Assembly: GCA_023846275.1 (NCBI GenBank)
Contig: CM043872.1
Location: 27,704,670 to 27,768,669, forward strand
Origin: Vanilla planifolia
Lineage: Eukaryota > Streptophyta > Magnoliopsida > Asparagales > Orchidaceae
DNA: 64,000 nt
Direction: 5' to 3'
In this document: positions 24,201-35,550 of the stretch, one piece after another
How positions within the stretch are numbered: the first letter of the stretch is position 1
Layout of the letters: each line of letters begins with the position of its first letter
Translations under genes and position numbers: made by a program
The notes under the pieces: model-generated
Told to the model about the DNA's origin: nothing
Databases searched by the model: none
What the model saw: only the letters and a program-made list of their open reading frames with translations

Positions 24201-25020
24201 CCATCCGAAATTAGGGTTAAATAAACTTAATTTTCATTATTTTTCTCAGAATTTTAGGAGTCGGTTTGTAATTTTTAGGTGACTTTTAATTTACCCATGT
24301 GTCCTTTAGTATTCCCATGTTATGAGTTAAATGTCTTTTGTACCCTTATGGATTCCTATATAAGGGGAAGTCATCTTCTGTTGTTAGGATATTGAATAGT
24401 TAATGCAAGCTTTTGAGTGTTCTTTGCTTCCATTCTGAGTTCGTGAGTGCTCTGAGTGTCTTTGGCGTGCCAACTCGTCAAAGCTCTGATACTGGGAGGA
24501 GGGACGCGAGGTCCAAGTGGTGAGACGCCACTCCAGTCTATCATCTTCCTTCATCACTCAACCATCTTCAAGTGAAGTTTTTGTTTTTCCTCGTCTTCCT
24601 TTTTACGAGTAATTTCCATTCCTAGATTATTAATTTGTCTTCAAAATATTTTCATTCTGCGAAGTGCAACTTTTACTATAAATTATATTTTAATTTCAAC
24701 TGGTACTTAACCAATCTAAGTACTCCCTATTTCTGCGTGTTTGAAAGTGTGTAGCCGTAATCGATTTAGCGACTTCTTAGCCGCTATCGATCCTAAGTTT
24801 AGTTAGGATTCATTGGTTGGTGCCTTTGCGTTCAACCCTCATCGTATCTCGGTGTGTGTCCCTTAGGGTGACGGCCCTGCTCTTTGTTGTGCATCAGTCA
24901 CGAATTTTCTAACTAAGCAAATTTCGTCTAGTCCTACACTCCATGTAATAGAGCAACGATAAAAGAAGAGAATAAGTCTAAATCTTGTCTCTCATATCTT
25001 TCGTGTGAGTTATGAGGAAA
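24200..25020 (+). mobile_element. LTR-like segment with TATA box
   Basis: TATATAAGGGG begins at 24357 in plus orientation. A leader-like stretch without a coding frame follows. At 24483-24494 GCTCTGATACTG matches 11 of 12 bases of the reverse complement of the tRNA-iMet primer-binding site, which would suit a minus-strand element and so conflicts with the TATA orientation. The segment is probably retroelement-derived; which end of which element is unclear. Confidence 0.35.
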
Positions 25021-25199
25021 AGAAATAGTAACGGTCATCTTTCTTGATATTTTCTGATATTTTGGTGGCAACAAAAGATATCAAGAATGTGCTTGCCAAA
25101 CTTTAAGTGATGCTAGAATTTTTAATAAATTTTGTAAGTTGTCCTTAGTCATGTCGATTAAGAGAATGAAAATAATAATTAATAAAATATGTTAAACTC

Positions 25200-26200
25200 A
25201 TATCTTTGATGTCTTTACCTTTTAAAAGCAATACTTTTTTAAGTAGTCTCCACCCTAAATATGTGAGAGCTCTTTGAGTAGGACTGCTTTCATCCGGTGA
25301 CAACAGAGACAATCTTAACAGGGGTATTATCTTTGTGTTTTAATGCTACAAAAGAGTCTGATCATCTTTATCGGTTCTTTCGACGGTACTTGGTCCTACA
25401 AGCTTATTAAAAATAGAATTTAGTTCAGAAACTTTGACTCGATATTCCTGGAAGTAGTCTTCTTTCAACATCTCTTAATTAAGGCTTTGAGGGCTTTGCA
25501 TTCAATAGTTTTGTACCATGGTCCTCATGATACTTATAGAATTTTGTTGGCATGATTATTTCTCAAAAACGGTCTGGCTTCTAATATAATCCATCTTCTT
25601 AAATGATTGTCAAAATTTCTTCCAATTGTGCACTTGAAGAATTGCTAAAATATTGAGAATGCCATTTTTATCAATCATGGGGAGCCCTTCAAGGGTAATT
25701 TTTGTCATCTCATGACATTTTTTGTTTTTGATAAAGGAGCTTTAGAGATGACAATTCATTCTCTTTCGATCTGCTAGATATATCTAAAAAGAATTTTTTC
25801 TCATTAATGAAACAAATATTTTTGTTGAATATTTATTGTAACAATTTTAGTAGGCACATGACCAAGTGTTTTTGAAAATCTCTTAGAAGAGATCTGATAA
25901 ATGATTTTCAGGTAAGTTCAGAGTCTTTTTGATCAATCTCTTTAAAAGTTTTGAAATATTCGAGATAGGCTCAAAGTGGTTTCGATTAATTTTGTTTTAA
26001 ATTAAGAAGTGATTCAGAGATATTTTTAGATCTGATATAATTGAAAAAGAAAGATAAGAATAACTTTTCTAGTCAAATAAAAAAATTGACATGTGAGGCA
26101 ATTTCTAGAACTATTCTAAAGCTGCATCTTTGAGATAAAAAAATTTTGCATCGAATGGGCTTAATCATGACATGTAAAGAGGTAATTATCTTAATTTTTT
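25200..26200 (-). mobile_element. Ty3/gypsy gag relic, minus strand
   Basis: This stretch parallels 36.1-36.9 kb. Both carry, on the minus strand, a KFYKFHEDH-like zinc-knuckle region (here near 25520-25550) and, further upstream, a gag core with an AFKWF-type motif. Here that core is reduced to scattered matches near 26090-26160 (TTTCTAGAAC...CATCTTTGAGA on the plus strand). Stops and indels occur throughout. The family assignment comes from motif order and the second copy. Confidence 0.45.
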
Positions 26201-27120
26201 TAAGAAAATATAAGAATCTGAACTGTCATAATAAAATGTAAAGTTATGTAATTGAGGTTTATAAGGTAAAGAATTCAAAAGAATATCTTTAGTAAACGAG
26301 GAAATCTTTTCAATGATATTTTGGTTATATCTCTATTGTCAAAATAGGTGAAGCTCATTATTAAAGGGGACTGGGTTTTCCTGATAAAAAGTAGGAGCTT
26401 GTAGCATTGCAAAATTAGGTCAAGAATAAAAGAGAGTTTCAATTTGGTATGAATTAGAAAATCTTAAGCATGAAGATATTGATAAGTTGGTAAGATGCTG
26501 TTGTGAAGAGGTGTGTATTTGAAGGTTTTTTTAAATAAGTGTAATGTAATAAGGTTTGAGTGTTGTACGTAGGGCCTCAAGTGGCTCTTTATTGGAAGTA
26601 ACGTGGTTTGGTATATTTGACGAACTTTCTCTTGATAAAGTGATCAAATTTATTCTTATTTGCTCTTTTATAAGCATGAGAATAGTAAAAAAAATATTGT
26701 GAAGTGTTTTATTTGTTATTGAAATAAACAAAAATAATTACTAGTAAATAACTAAAGTGGTTCTAAAATTTGTGAAATTTGAGATGGTGTTGGGATCTTT
26801 ATCTTCTCTTGATTGTGACTATCAGATGTTTTTTTTTTCAAGAACAAATGTGGCTTCTTCTTGGTTTTTAATTTCAGTTTTTTTGTTTTGTTCTTGTAAA
26901 TAATACTAAAAAAATGTTGACGTGAAAAATAAACTTAGGGAATTTAATCAAACTTATTTAGGGCAATGATGAGAAAGTTTGAATGATTGAAATTCCCAAA
27001 TTGTTTAGAAGAAGATTTGAGCATACCGTTAAAGTAAGTTGACGTGATATGATGGAGTTTCAATTAAGAGGTATTGATTTAAGTATATGTGGTATTATTG
27101 AAATATGTTGGTGATGTGGA
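26200..27120. other. AT-rich spacer, no gene recognised
   Basis: Short open frames only (for example 26531-26731 -), with no domain motif. It may contain further gag-upstream sequence of the neighbouring relic. Confidence 0.4.
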
Positions 27121-27600
27121 AAGCGGCATAGTTGGCATTGAGACGGTGCGTTCGGATGAAACACAATTCGGTTAGATTAGCAGCGACTTGGTTGGGATTA
27201 GAGGCAACTCAGCCGAGATCGGAGGCAACTCGTTTGGGATCAACAGCAACTTGGCTGGGGTTGGCGGTGACTTGGCCATGTCGGCGGCCAGTCACCGGAT
27301 GGGCAACGAGTCAGCATGGATCAACGACAAGTCAACTGGATCGGTGGCGAATCGGTCGATTCAGAGGCGAATATGTCGGGAGAGGGGCAGAATCGGCCGG
27401 GGTGGCGAATCGGCCGAGGGGCGGCAGTGAAGTAGCTAAGCGAGCTCAACTTGGCGTGTGTCGTCGCGGCCCAGCTCGGGCAGGCACGAGTCGGCTTTTG
27501 CCGGCGTAGGTCGGCTCGGGCGAGCGCGAGCTGAATCGGGTATGCGCGGGTCGGCACGGGTCAGAGATGGTTGACGCGTGTCAAAGCTGGATGAAGTGGG
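27120..27600. repeat. GC-rich minisatellite block, second direct copy
   Basis: The left part reiterates GGCAACTCGG/GGCGACTTGG-like units. The right part (about 27505-27590) is a direct relative of 22760-22850. Open frames at 27132-27509 (+) and 27321-27557 (-) are repeat artefacts. The block ends just before the LINE insertion site at 27647. Confidence 0.65.
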
Positions 27601-27646
27601 TTAATTGAAAAGTTCTAAAATTATAAATATAGAATTGTATGAGTTA

Positions 27647-27665
27647 CTTCCTAAATTATGAAATT
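27647..27665. repeat. LINE target-site duplication, left copy
   Basis: CTTCCTAAATTATGAAATT, 19 bp, is identical to 30133-30151. It abuts the poly(T) run that represents the LINE poly(A) tail. Confidence 0.95.
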
Positions 27666-30132
27666 TTTTTTTGAGAAGGATATAATATTATTATATCAGA
27701 AAAGCCCCAGTACAAAAGCACCCATACGATCCTCAAGGGGGATCGAAGGTGAAGTCAGACAACATAAGCTTCAGCAAAGGTTTAGGGATAGGATCCCCCA
27801 GGACCCAAATGAACTCCCTGCGACAAGCCTCCCTTGCGATCCAGTCAGCCGGCGCATTCCCATCGCGGCGAACCTGGGTGAACCGGAGAGCCTCCAGACC
27901 ACTGGCATACTGGAACGCCCGAGCAAAAACCCTCGTCACAGGGGGATGGGCAATCATGTCGCGCACCTCCTGAAGAGCCAGTATCGAGTCAGACTGGATC
28001 TCCACAGCCCTGTACTGGGGAATGATTTCCCGCATCAGGTCAAGAGCCAAAAGAATAGCATGGGTCTCCATCATGTCCACAGAGTGGGACAGCCTCCGCT
28101 TGCCAGCAGCCAGAAGAGGGTTGCCCATACAGTCCCTCACAATCATGCCCAAACCAGCCACAGAGTCACCAACCGCCGCATCGCAATTCACCAATATCCA
28201 ACCTGTGGGGGGAGGAATCCAAAAGCTCGCAACTAGCAAGTCCGAGGACCTGCGCAGATTCCCGCTGGACAGAGAGGACGGAGAAGAGTGTCGGTTGAAA
28301 CTCAGGTGAGCCTCGAGCAGGATGGTGCGGATGAAAGAGGCCGGGCGGCCGGCCAAGTTGTTGTGTTTGGCGAAATTTCTATTGAGCCAGATGTAATACA
28401 TCTTCGTAGCAAGGATCGCTGCCACCCACGGCCCATTCCCCTGGCGTGCCCCCGGCGAGCCGATAAATCGGAAAAGCTAGTCGGTGAATTGGAGAGCGGC
28501 CCCCGTTGACTGAGGGAGCCCGGTCAACGCCCCGCGGATGGAGCAGTCCGCCCAAATTAGTTGGGCCCGCGGGCAACCCCAGGCCATATGTTGCAGCGTC
28601 TCTTCCCCCCCGCTGCACAGCCCGCAGGCGGGATCATGGCTGATCCCGCGGCGAACCAGCCAGTCCGCCGTCGGCAAACAATCCCCGGCAGCCCGCCACA
28701 TGAACAGGCGTACCCGCAGCGCCACCCTCAGCTTCCAAATTCCACGCATAACCTCCAGAGGCCGTCTCCCCTCGCGTCCGCCGCCTCTCCGAACACTGCA
28801 TACCATGCTCGAGTAGATCCGGCCACCATCCGCGCGGGCCTTTTCGGTGTGCACCTGGCAGAGAACATCCTGAGCCGAGTGCGTCGCACGCGGAAGATGC
28901 AGGATGCGGTTAATGAGCTCCTGGTTGGCCCACGTGCGAATGAGCTCCAGGTCCCAGTTGCCTGCCGCCGAAATGCACTCGGCGACGCTGGTAGGCCACG
29001 AGGAGTTGACGTTGATGAAAGTCGGCCAGCCGCACAGGGGGAGCCCAAGCCAGTTATCCTCCAGGAACCGTACCGCCCTCCCGTCCCCGATCCGCCATAC
29101 AAACACAGATAAGGCCTCCGGCATCGCCCTCATCACCATCTTGCACACCGGGGAAGCACTGCGGGGGGTACGCATGAGGGGATCATCCAGGCAGTACTTC
29201 CTCCTCATCACCTCCACCCAAAGAGTGGAGTCCCGGCCAAGAATCCGTCTGCACCCATCCATATAAAGAACACGGTGCCAGACACGGAGGTCCCGAAGGC
29301 CGAGCCCACCCGCATCTTTAGGCAGCGTAATACATTCCCAGGCCGCGTAGTGTATCGCCTTGCTAGCGTCTTTCCCTCCCCATATGAATGTCCTGATCCG
29401 CTTCTCCATGGCCTCGATGACGCCCGCTGGCACCGCGCAGTGGCGGAGCACGTGGCCGGGGATGGCACACAAAACCGAAGAGGCCAGAACCACTCTACCC
29501 GCGAGCGATAGAGGCCTGACCCTCCAGCTCGTCAACCAAGCATCCAGCCTCTGAAACAAAAAGCTGAGATCAGCCGCGGACAGTCTCTGCGCCGTGATGG
29601 GAATACCCAGATAAGAGAACTCCCGGCCCTGCTTGATTCGCAGCTTGTTCGTGATCACCCGTGCCTTCGTCCTACTAAGCCTGGGGTTAAAGACGACCCT
29701 GGACTTTGCCAAGTTGACGCACAGCCCAGCAGCCCCCTTGAAAGCATGCAGAAAGCTACGGATGGCCCTCGCAGCCTCGCGAGTAGCAGGGGCATACAAG
29801 AGGACATCGTCAGCGAACAGAAGATGCGAGATAGACGGCGCGTGCCTCCCCGGCCGGAACCCCAGCAGCTGCCGATCCTCATATCTTTTAATCATGCACG
29901 ACAGGAGCTCGGTGGCCATAACATAGAGATAGGGCGACAGAGGGCAACCCTGCCTGAGCCCCCGTTCCGCGACCACCCACGGGAGGCGAGAGCCGTTGAC
30001 GAGGACGCCATATCTAGGGTGACAAATGCAGGCCTTCACCCATTCGCGCCAAATGGGGGGAAACCCCAACGCCAGCAGCATGTCAAGGATGAATTCCCAC
30101 CGAACCCGATCGTACGCCTGCTCCATGTCCAG
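27666..30132 (-). mobile_element. Young 5'-truncated LINE (L1-type) insertion
   Basis: The element reads on the minus strand. Its 5' end at 30132 is truncated inside ORF2, a few bases before the RT motif DMEQAYDRV. It then runs through RT, a zinc-binding domain and RNase H, a short 3' UTR, and a poly(A) tail (T run at 27664-27672 on the plus strand). A perfect 19-bp target-site duplication flanks it. It is visibly GC-rich against AT-rich flanks. The truncation, tail and duplication are the standard products of target-primed reverse transcription. It has no full ORF2 and cannot move by itself. Confidence 0.95.
27733..30126 (-). pseudogene. LINE ORF2 fragment: RT, zf-RVT, RNase H
   Basis: From 30126 the frame runs 549 codons to a TAG at 28477-28479. 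It then continues in the same frame from 28476 to the natural stop near 27733, so one stop divides an otherwise open frame. Visible marks are DMEQAYDRV, RQGCPLSPYLYV, the catalytic LLFADDVLLYA, a GGLGLRDL motif, and a zinc-binding CGLCSGGEETLQHMAWGC. The RNase H part has VNCDAAV, the METHA glutamate, QSDS and GNAPADW, so its four acidic residues are present. The N-terminal endonuclease and early RT are lost by 5' truncation. Numerous plus-strand ORFs over this interval are antisense shadows. Confidence 0.93.
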
Positions 30133-30151
30133 CTTCCTAAATTATGAAATT
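30133..30151. repeat. LINE target-site duplication, right copy
   Basis: This is a 19-bp perfect copy of 27647-27665, immediately outside the truncated 5' end of the LINE. Confidence 0.95.
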
Positions 30152-30399
30152 GTCATGTTTCTTCTCTCTTTTCTCGATTTGCATTTAACTTTCTTGTTAT
30201 TGACAGTTTTTCTCATAATCTTCTAAATAACAATGTAAAACTCTATTTGGAATCTATACAATGATATTTGCTAAAAATCTAATTCAAAGTTTACTTTTGC
30301 AAAAATAAAATAAATTTAGAGTTTTGACTTTTTTGACTTATGAAGGTTTCTCGACAATGAAATCATGCTATAATCCTTGATTACCTCAATAGGTTGATG

Positions 30400-31150
30400 G
30401 AAATCGATGTCCTCACTATTGGCAAGGTTGCTCTTCAAAAAGTTTTGGCTAGTCGTGTGCAAAATCACCTTAGGGTTGCATCATGAACAAGTAAGAGGAG
30501 AAGGAAATCTATCTTCGATAATTCATAATAATTTCAAATGAACTTCGATTGAGACAAAATAATTCTATTAGACTTGTCTTAACAAGTTTTATCTAATTAT
30601 ATATTTATTTTTATATTTTAGAGTAATTTAGTTTTCAATAATTTAGCATGTTTTACTAGGTGTTTTGATTCGTCTTTTGAAAATTTAAGAATGTTACAAA
30701 AAAACTCTTAAAAGAGAATTTGCCAATGTTACAATATATTTCTTATTTGTTTGTTTATAAAGGCATATCTAATCCTAGAGATCATGTGTTTATCTTGTCT
30801 TTCTTATGTTGAAATAATCAAGTTTTCTTTTTATCTCTACTCTAAAGATTAGTTCTTGAGCCTTATGATTTGTTCCATTACTTCTTGTCTGTAACTTTGA
30901 TGGGAGTTTGTATGAACTTTTATGTTGTTAAGAAGCCCTATAGAGTCAAAACATATCTCTTTCATCTCTAATAAGGATAATGAAAAGATTTTGTTAATCA
31001 CTCTTGTTCTACTTTCTTGGAGATTTGATACTATAGTTGTGTTTATTGTAAGGCCAGCACTACATAAAGAATTGTCCTAAAGTGGAGTTTAAAGCTGAGT
31101 TAGTTTGGAAGTGCAACCTTTACTGATATGATTGATGTGGCATAAAAATA
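30400..31150 (+). mobile_element. Possible Ty3/gypsy gag relic with zinc knuckle
   Basis: In the plus strand near 31030-31075 a frame reads C-L-L-stop-GQHYIKNCPK, close to the retroviral knuckle C-x2-C-x4-H-x4-C with one cysteine lost. The rest is too degraded to read. The strand is opposite to the gypsy relics at 33.9-36.9 kb, which suggests a separate insertion. Confidence 0.3.
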
Positions 31151-33900
31151 TATCCTAAGAAAAGTAATTTATTGAGCATATTAAACAAGAAAATAACGTA
31201 AGTATGGTACAACTAACAACTATCAAAAAAAGTTTTTTTAAAGAAATTCTTTTAGAAGTGCCTATGGTCTGAAGTGACAAGATCAACATGTATAGATTAA
31301 ATTATCTCATGGATAAGGAGGAAGAATAGGATGACATATCTATCTCAAAGGAAGTCTTGACAACCATCTTTTAATTGAGGAAGTTATTGTTATGTTAAGA
31401 GAGCAAGGGTTGTCCACGTTACTGATGATTTTATCGTTAGTCATTAGGGACCTCAATAAATATTTTTTTATATCATAGCTATGACAATCGTGATTACAAC
31501 ATTCTAACATCTCTGATTTAAAATTTTTTGGATGAAAAATATTGGAAGAAATTTCAACCCCATTAAGAGATGGAGCAAAGAAAAAGGGCCTATGAAAGTC
31601 AAATCAATTGTCCAATGAAAGACTAACCAACTAAAATGTACCTTCTAACTCATGGATCTCCCCATTTGAATGGTCATAGCTTTTGAAAAGTTGGCATAGA
31701 AAACAACCTCTTATTAAACTTTAATGGAGGTGATGTGAATGCACTAAGCACAACATAGACTATAGTTTTAAAGTAGCTTGCTATTCTACACTTTAGGAAG
31801 AGTGTGTTTTCGAATTACCAATGTTTCTTAAGAACCTTCATAACTTATTATACTGACTCTCAGTTTTGATTGTTTTCCTTACAAGTAAGCTTGTATGATG
31901 AAGCTATGGTAATCATGGTGATCTTCAATAATTTGAAGGTTTGTTGGATTATAGGAATCTTAATTGATGTGTTTTGAGACAATATTTTATCAAATGAGGA
32001 TAAGGACTAAATCATGGCAAGAAAGGTAATCTATCTTGTTTTTTAGGTGAAAGACTAGATACAAATGGTATCATAGTGTTGTCAGTGACTTTAAGAAAAG
32101 GGATCCACCAAGTGAAGTGTAATTAATTTCATCGTTTGACCACCATCTGCTTATAATGTCTTGCTGAGTGAGTCATCACTCAACATGGGAAACATAGAGA
32201 AGAAACCATGTGGACAATGCGAAATTGGATCAATGCATTTGCGTTTTAACAATGCTAGACAGTCCAAGCCATAGTAGCACCTAACATGGAGACCTAGAAT
32301 TTTAGAATTGGTCCAAAGAGTTGCTTCTCCCATTCCACCTCAATCATTAGTAAATCAAAATAATAATATAGAAATTAAGAAAGAGACAAAAAAGGATCAA
32401 AATGAATGCCCAATAGGTGAGATATGACTATCAATCAAGGACTCATTGAATGAAGCTATTGAAGGGATTCAAGTTCCAATCACACATAATTATCCTCATC
32501 ACAGAGCTCATGAGAGTGGTAATAAACCTCCAATAATCGATAGCAAGATTACTTTGTGAGTTTAATCATAGAATATCCTTGCAATTGGGCAATTTCATTC
32601 CTTTTTAGAGGCCACAACATCAAAAGAATCTTTATATATGGTTTACAGCTCCTATGTGTCATCAAGAGATGTATGATGACAATGATAACCATTTTGCATA
32701 GCAACCTATGTTTGAGGAACATCAAATGTATTTGTTAACTCAAATTAACGGTCAAACCAAGACTCATCGAGTACATATGGAATGACAACTGTATAGAATA
32801 AGAACCTGTTAGCATTGGGAGGAAATGAAAGAATTCCTAAATAACAAGTCCTTGTTGCAAATTTATTATGAGAAGTTAGATGAATTATCATCTCTAAGGC
32901 AATGCACTTTATTCATAATAGATTGTATGACAGTTTGATTAACATATGATGCATAATAATGTGGTATAAGATCTACTAGTCACTTGGATTTGATTTTGAG
33001 TGGGGCTAGCCTCATCAAGAAAGTATACATTGGATGAGATGTTTTAAAAGATCTAGAGACCTTACCAAGCCAAGATATCAAGCCCATTCAAGTTCTAAAA
33101 CTTGAATTGTGTAGTGCTTTGGATGCTAATAGACTAGGCATATGCATGTAATTATCCATATAAAGCACTTCGTGTTGATGTTCAAGAAATAAGAGAAGCA
33201 AAAACTCAAGGAGTATGAGAGGAAGATTCTAAAAGTAGATTGTAGTGGAACCATGTGATAGATCTAGGGACATTGAGTTTGCCATTGCTGTTTGAATGTT
33301 ATGAGATGTATTAACTTGTCTCCATATGAAGGTTTTAAGAGGAAGAATGAGTGCAATCTTCAAAAAATATTTTAAGTGCAAAGATTAGTCATGCAAACTT
33401 ATCATAGACTATGATAATTACATGAATGCCATATCTAGAAGCTATCCTTGCTATAATGAAATTGAAAGTTGAAGGCCTTGATTGTATGATTTGGATGTTT
33501 TATTTTTTTTCCATTTAAACAACTATAATTTTAAGCACCAAGGGAAAAAATTATCATAATGCCAACAAAACCAAGGTTTCTTAGTGACAAAAATGTTAGT
33601 AATGTCTTTATTAAGAAAACAAAATCTCTTCACATTTTGAGGGGTTAATAGTTTGAGGAGTGATGAAAAGTGGATTATTTTTGTCTTAGTTTCCATTAGA
33701 GTGCAAGATGTCTTAACTGAACCTAAGAAGACCTCAAATAGCTTAATTAGCTAAATTATAAGAGATCAAACAATACAAAAAATTTACTTGACTTTGTTTA
33801 ACAACCTCAAATTGTCTATTTACATAGAGATTGTAGATTAAAGAGAACAAAAAACATAGCTCTCATTTTATTCCATAAAGTTGTTCAAAATAGCTCATGA
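31150..33900. other. Decayed repeat-like DNA, no gene recognised
   Basis: Moderately AT-rich with many stops in all frames. ORFs at 32151-32333 (-) and 32556-32738 (+) have no recognisable motif. It probably consists of old retroelement sequence, but I cannot name it. Confidence 0.4.
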
Positions 33901-33989
33901 ATTTGACATGTTAATCAAACATGAGAATTTTGGGAATTCATACAATTTTACCTTTCATCAAAGCACAACTTAAGGATGTGCAAAACATC

Positions 33990-34260
33990 ACTGGTCTTCA
34001 ACAAAGAATAAAGTGTGTTCTTTTGAAAAATTGATCAACTATCACTAGCATAGAGTTATATCTTGTGCTGGTTCTAGCTTCCAACGCAAAGTCAATGCTT
34101 GCATCAACCCATGGGTGACAAGATAAAGGTATATATAAAATAGTATTGTGCCTTTCCTTTTTTTTTTGTTCTTTAACATATTGTACATTGTAAGATAACA
34201 ATTACAACATCTCATTTTAGTTGTAACATGTACCTATTATCAACCATTATAGAGGGTTTT
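33990..34260 (-). mobile_element. Ty3/gypsy integrase relic
   Basis: The minus-strand frame at 33998-34201 carries CHPWVDASIDFALE and NSMLVIVDQFFKRTHFI. These match the start of the integrase core in Ty3/gypsy polyproteins (WxDxSMDF, then VVVDRFSKxxHF). Upstream, to about 34260, a degraded Cys-rich segment resembles the HHCC domain. The third catalytic residue lies beyond the surviving match. Confidence 0.7.
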
Positions 34261-35550
34261 ATTTCTTTTAAAGGCCAACTCATGTATTTGTCAATTTAAC
34301 TATGCATGCTCATTGAGGATACAATAATGGTAAATTGCATAGTGTGTACATTAAAAAAATGAATAACATATATATTTTGTAATGGAGATAACTTATTACT
34401 TTGTCCAAATATATATCTTGTCAAGACATACATCTTCAAATCCTATAACAATAGTGCCTGCAAGTGAAATGGGTATAGCTTATTTCATATGGTAATTGGT
34501 TCGAAGAGACATTTTGACAGTGTTAACGATCTAGTGAGTTTTGTATCATATTCACACAGCATAAACATGATTTCAAGAGAAAATTAAAAGGAAATTATTT
34601 ATTTTTTCGAATTAAGGAGGATGATAAGGTTATGGGTCAAATTCATCCTAAGTGGTTTCTACCTTGAACTCTTAAGAAATGGATTCATTTAGGATTTAAA
34701 GTCAAGTAGGAGAGAATGCATACGAATTTGTCCTATCTGAAGATAAGGATATCAATCTCATATTTAATGTACTTGATTTAACATTATACCTAAAGGAAAT
34801 TTAAAGCATTTCTTTTTGTTGCTTTATTCTATGAACATCTTTTTTTATGCCTTGCATTAAGTACCACCTTCAATAGATTGTGACTACTCCATAATGCCAT
34901 GCTTCAAGTTCAACAAGTAATTTCATAGATTGCTGTAGGGTTCTACTAGCATGATAACAACAAATTTAAGTTTTTCAGCACAAACAGCAACTGTTCTAGT
35001 AACTTTACTTTCATGATATCATTTGTGTTTGTAGTTTAATAGTATTCTTGATAATCAAATTGCGACAAGATTAAATGGAGACCATTAGCTAAATTCAAAG
35101 ACTTCATGGGTACTATAATGTGACTTGTAATGACTAGACTTGACTTTGAAACATTTGTCAAATTATTTTTAATTGGTTTTATTTATTATGAAAAAATTTA
35201 TTTGTTTTGCTAATAGGAAACATTTCATGATTAACTCATAAATTGACCAACTTCGAGCATATTAAAAGGTAAATATGCAAAAATATCGATATACTTGACT
35301 AAACTGTGGAGGATAGCTTTCTACTTGGTTCTGTTAAGATTGAAGGAAACATTTGCAATTCTTTAGGGATTCAAAGGATCAACAGGAAAGGAATTGAACA
35401 AAAAACATAGTAAATTGGAGCTTGATTAGAAAACTCCAAAGCTTGGCTTGAGGAGACAAGGATTGGCTTTATGGTGTTGCCCCTTGGTTAAAATTGGTCT
35501 CCTCTAATACAGACAATTCTTGAAGGTGAATTGAATTTGATGCAAAGGTA
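34260..35550. other. Decayed retroelement DNA, unassigned
   Basis: This stretch lies between the integrase relic and the gag-protease relic on the same strand. An RT-RNase H region is expected here if they are one element, but I could not read convincing RT motifs in any frame. Confidence 0.35.

Noticed and set aside
27658..30147. Many plus-strand ORFs, up to 192 codons, between 27.6 and 30.1 kb
   Set aside because: All lie antisense to the LINE RT-RNase H frame and are rich in R, P, S and A, as expected for shadows of a GC-rich coding sequence.
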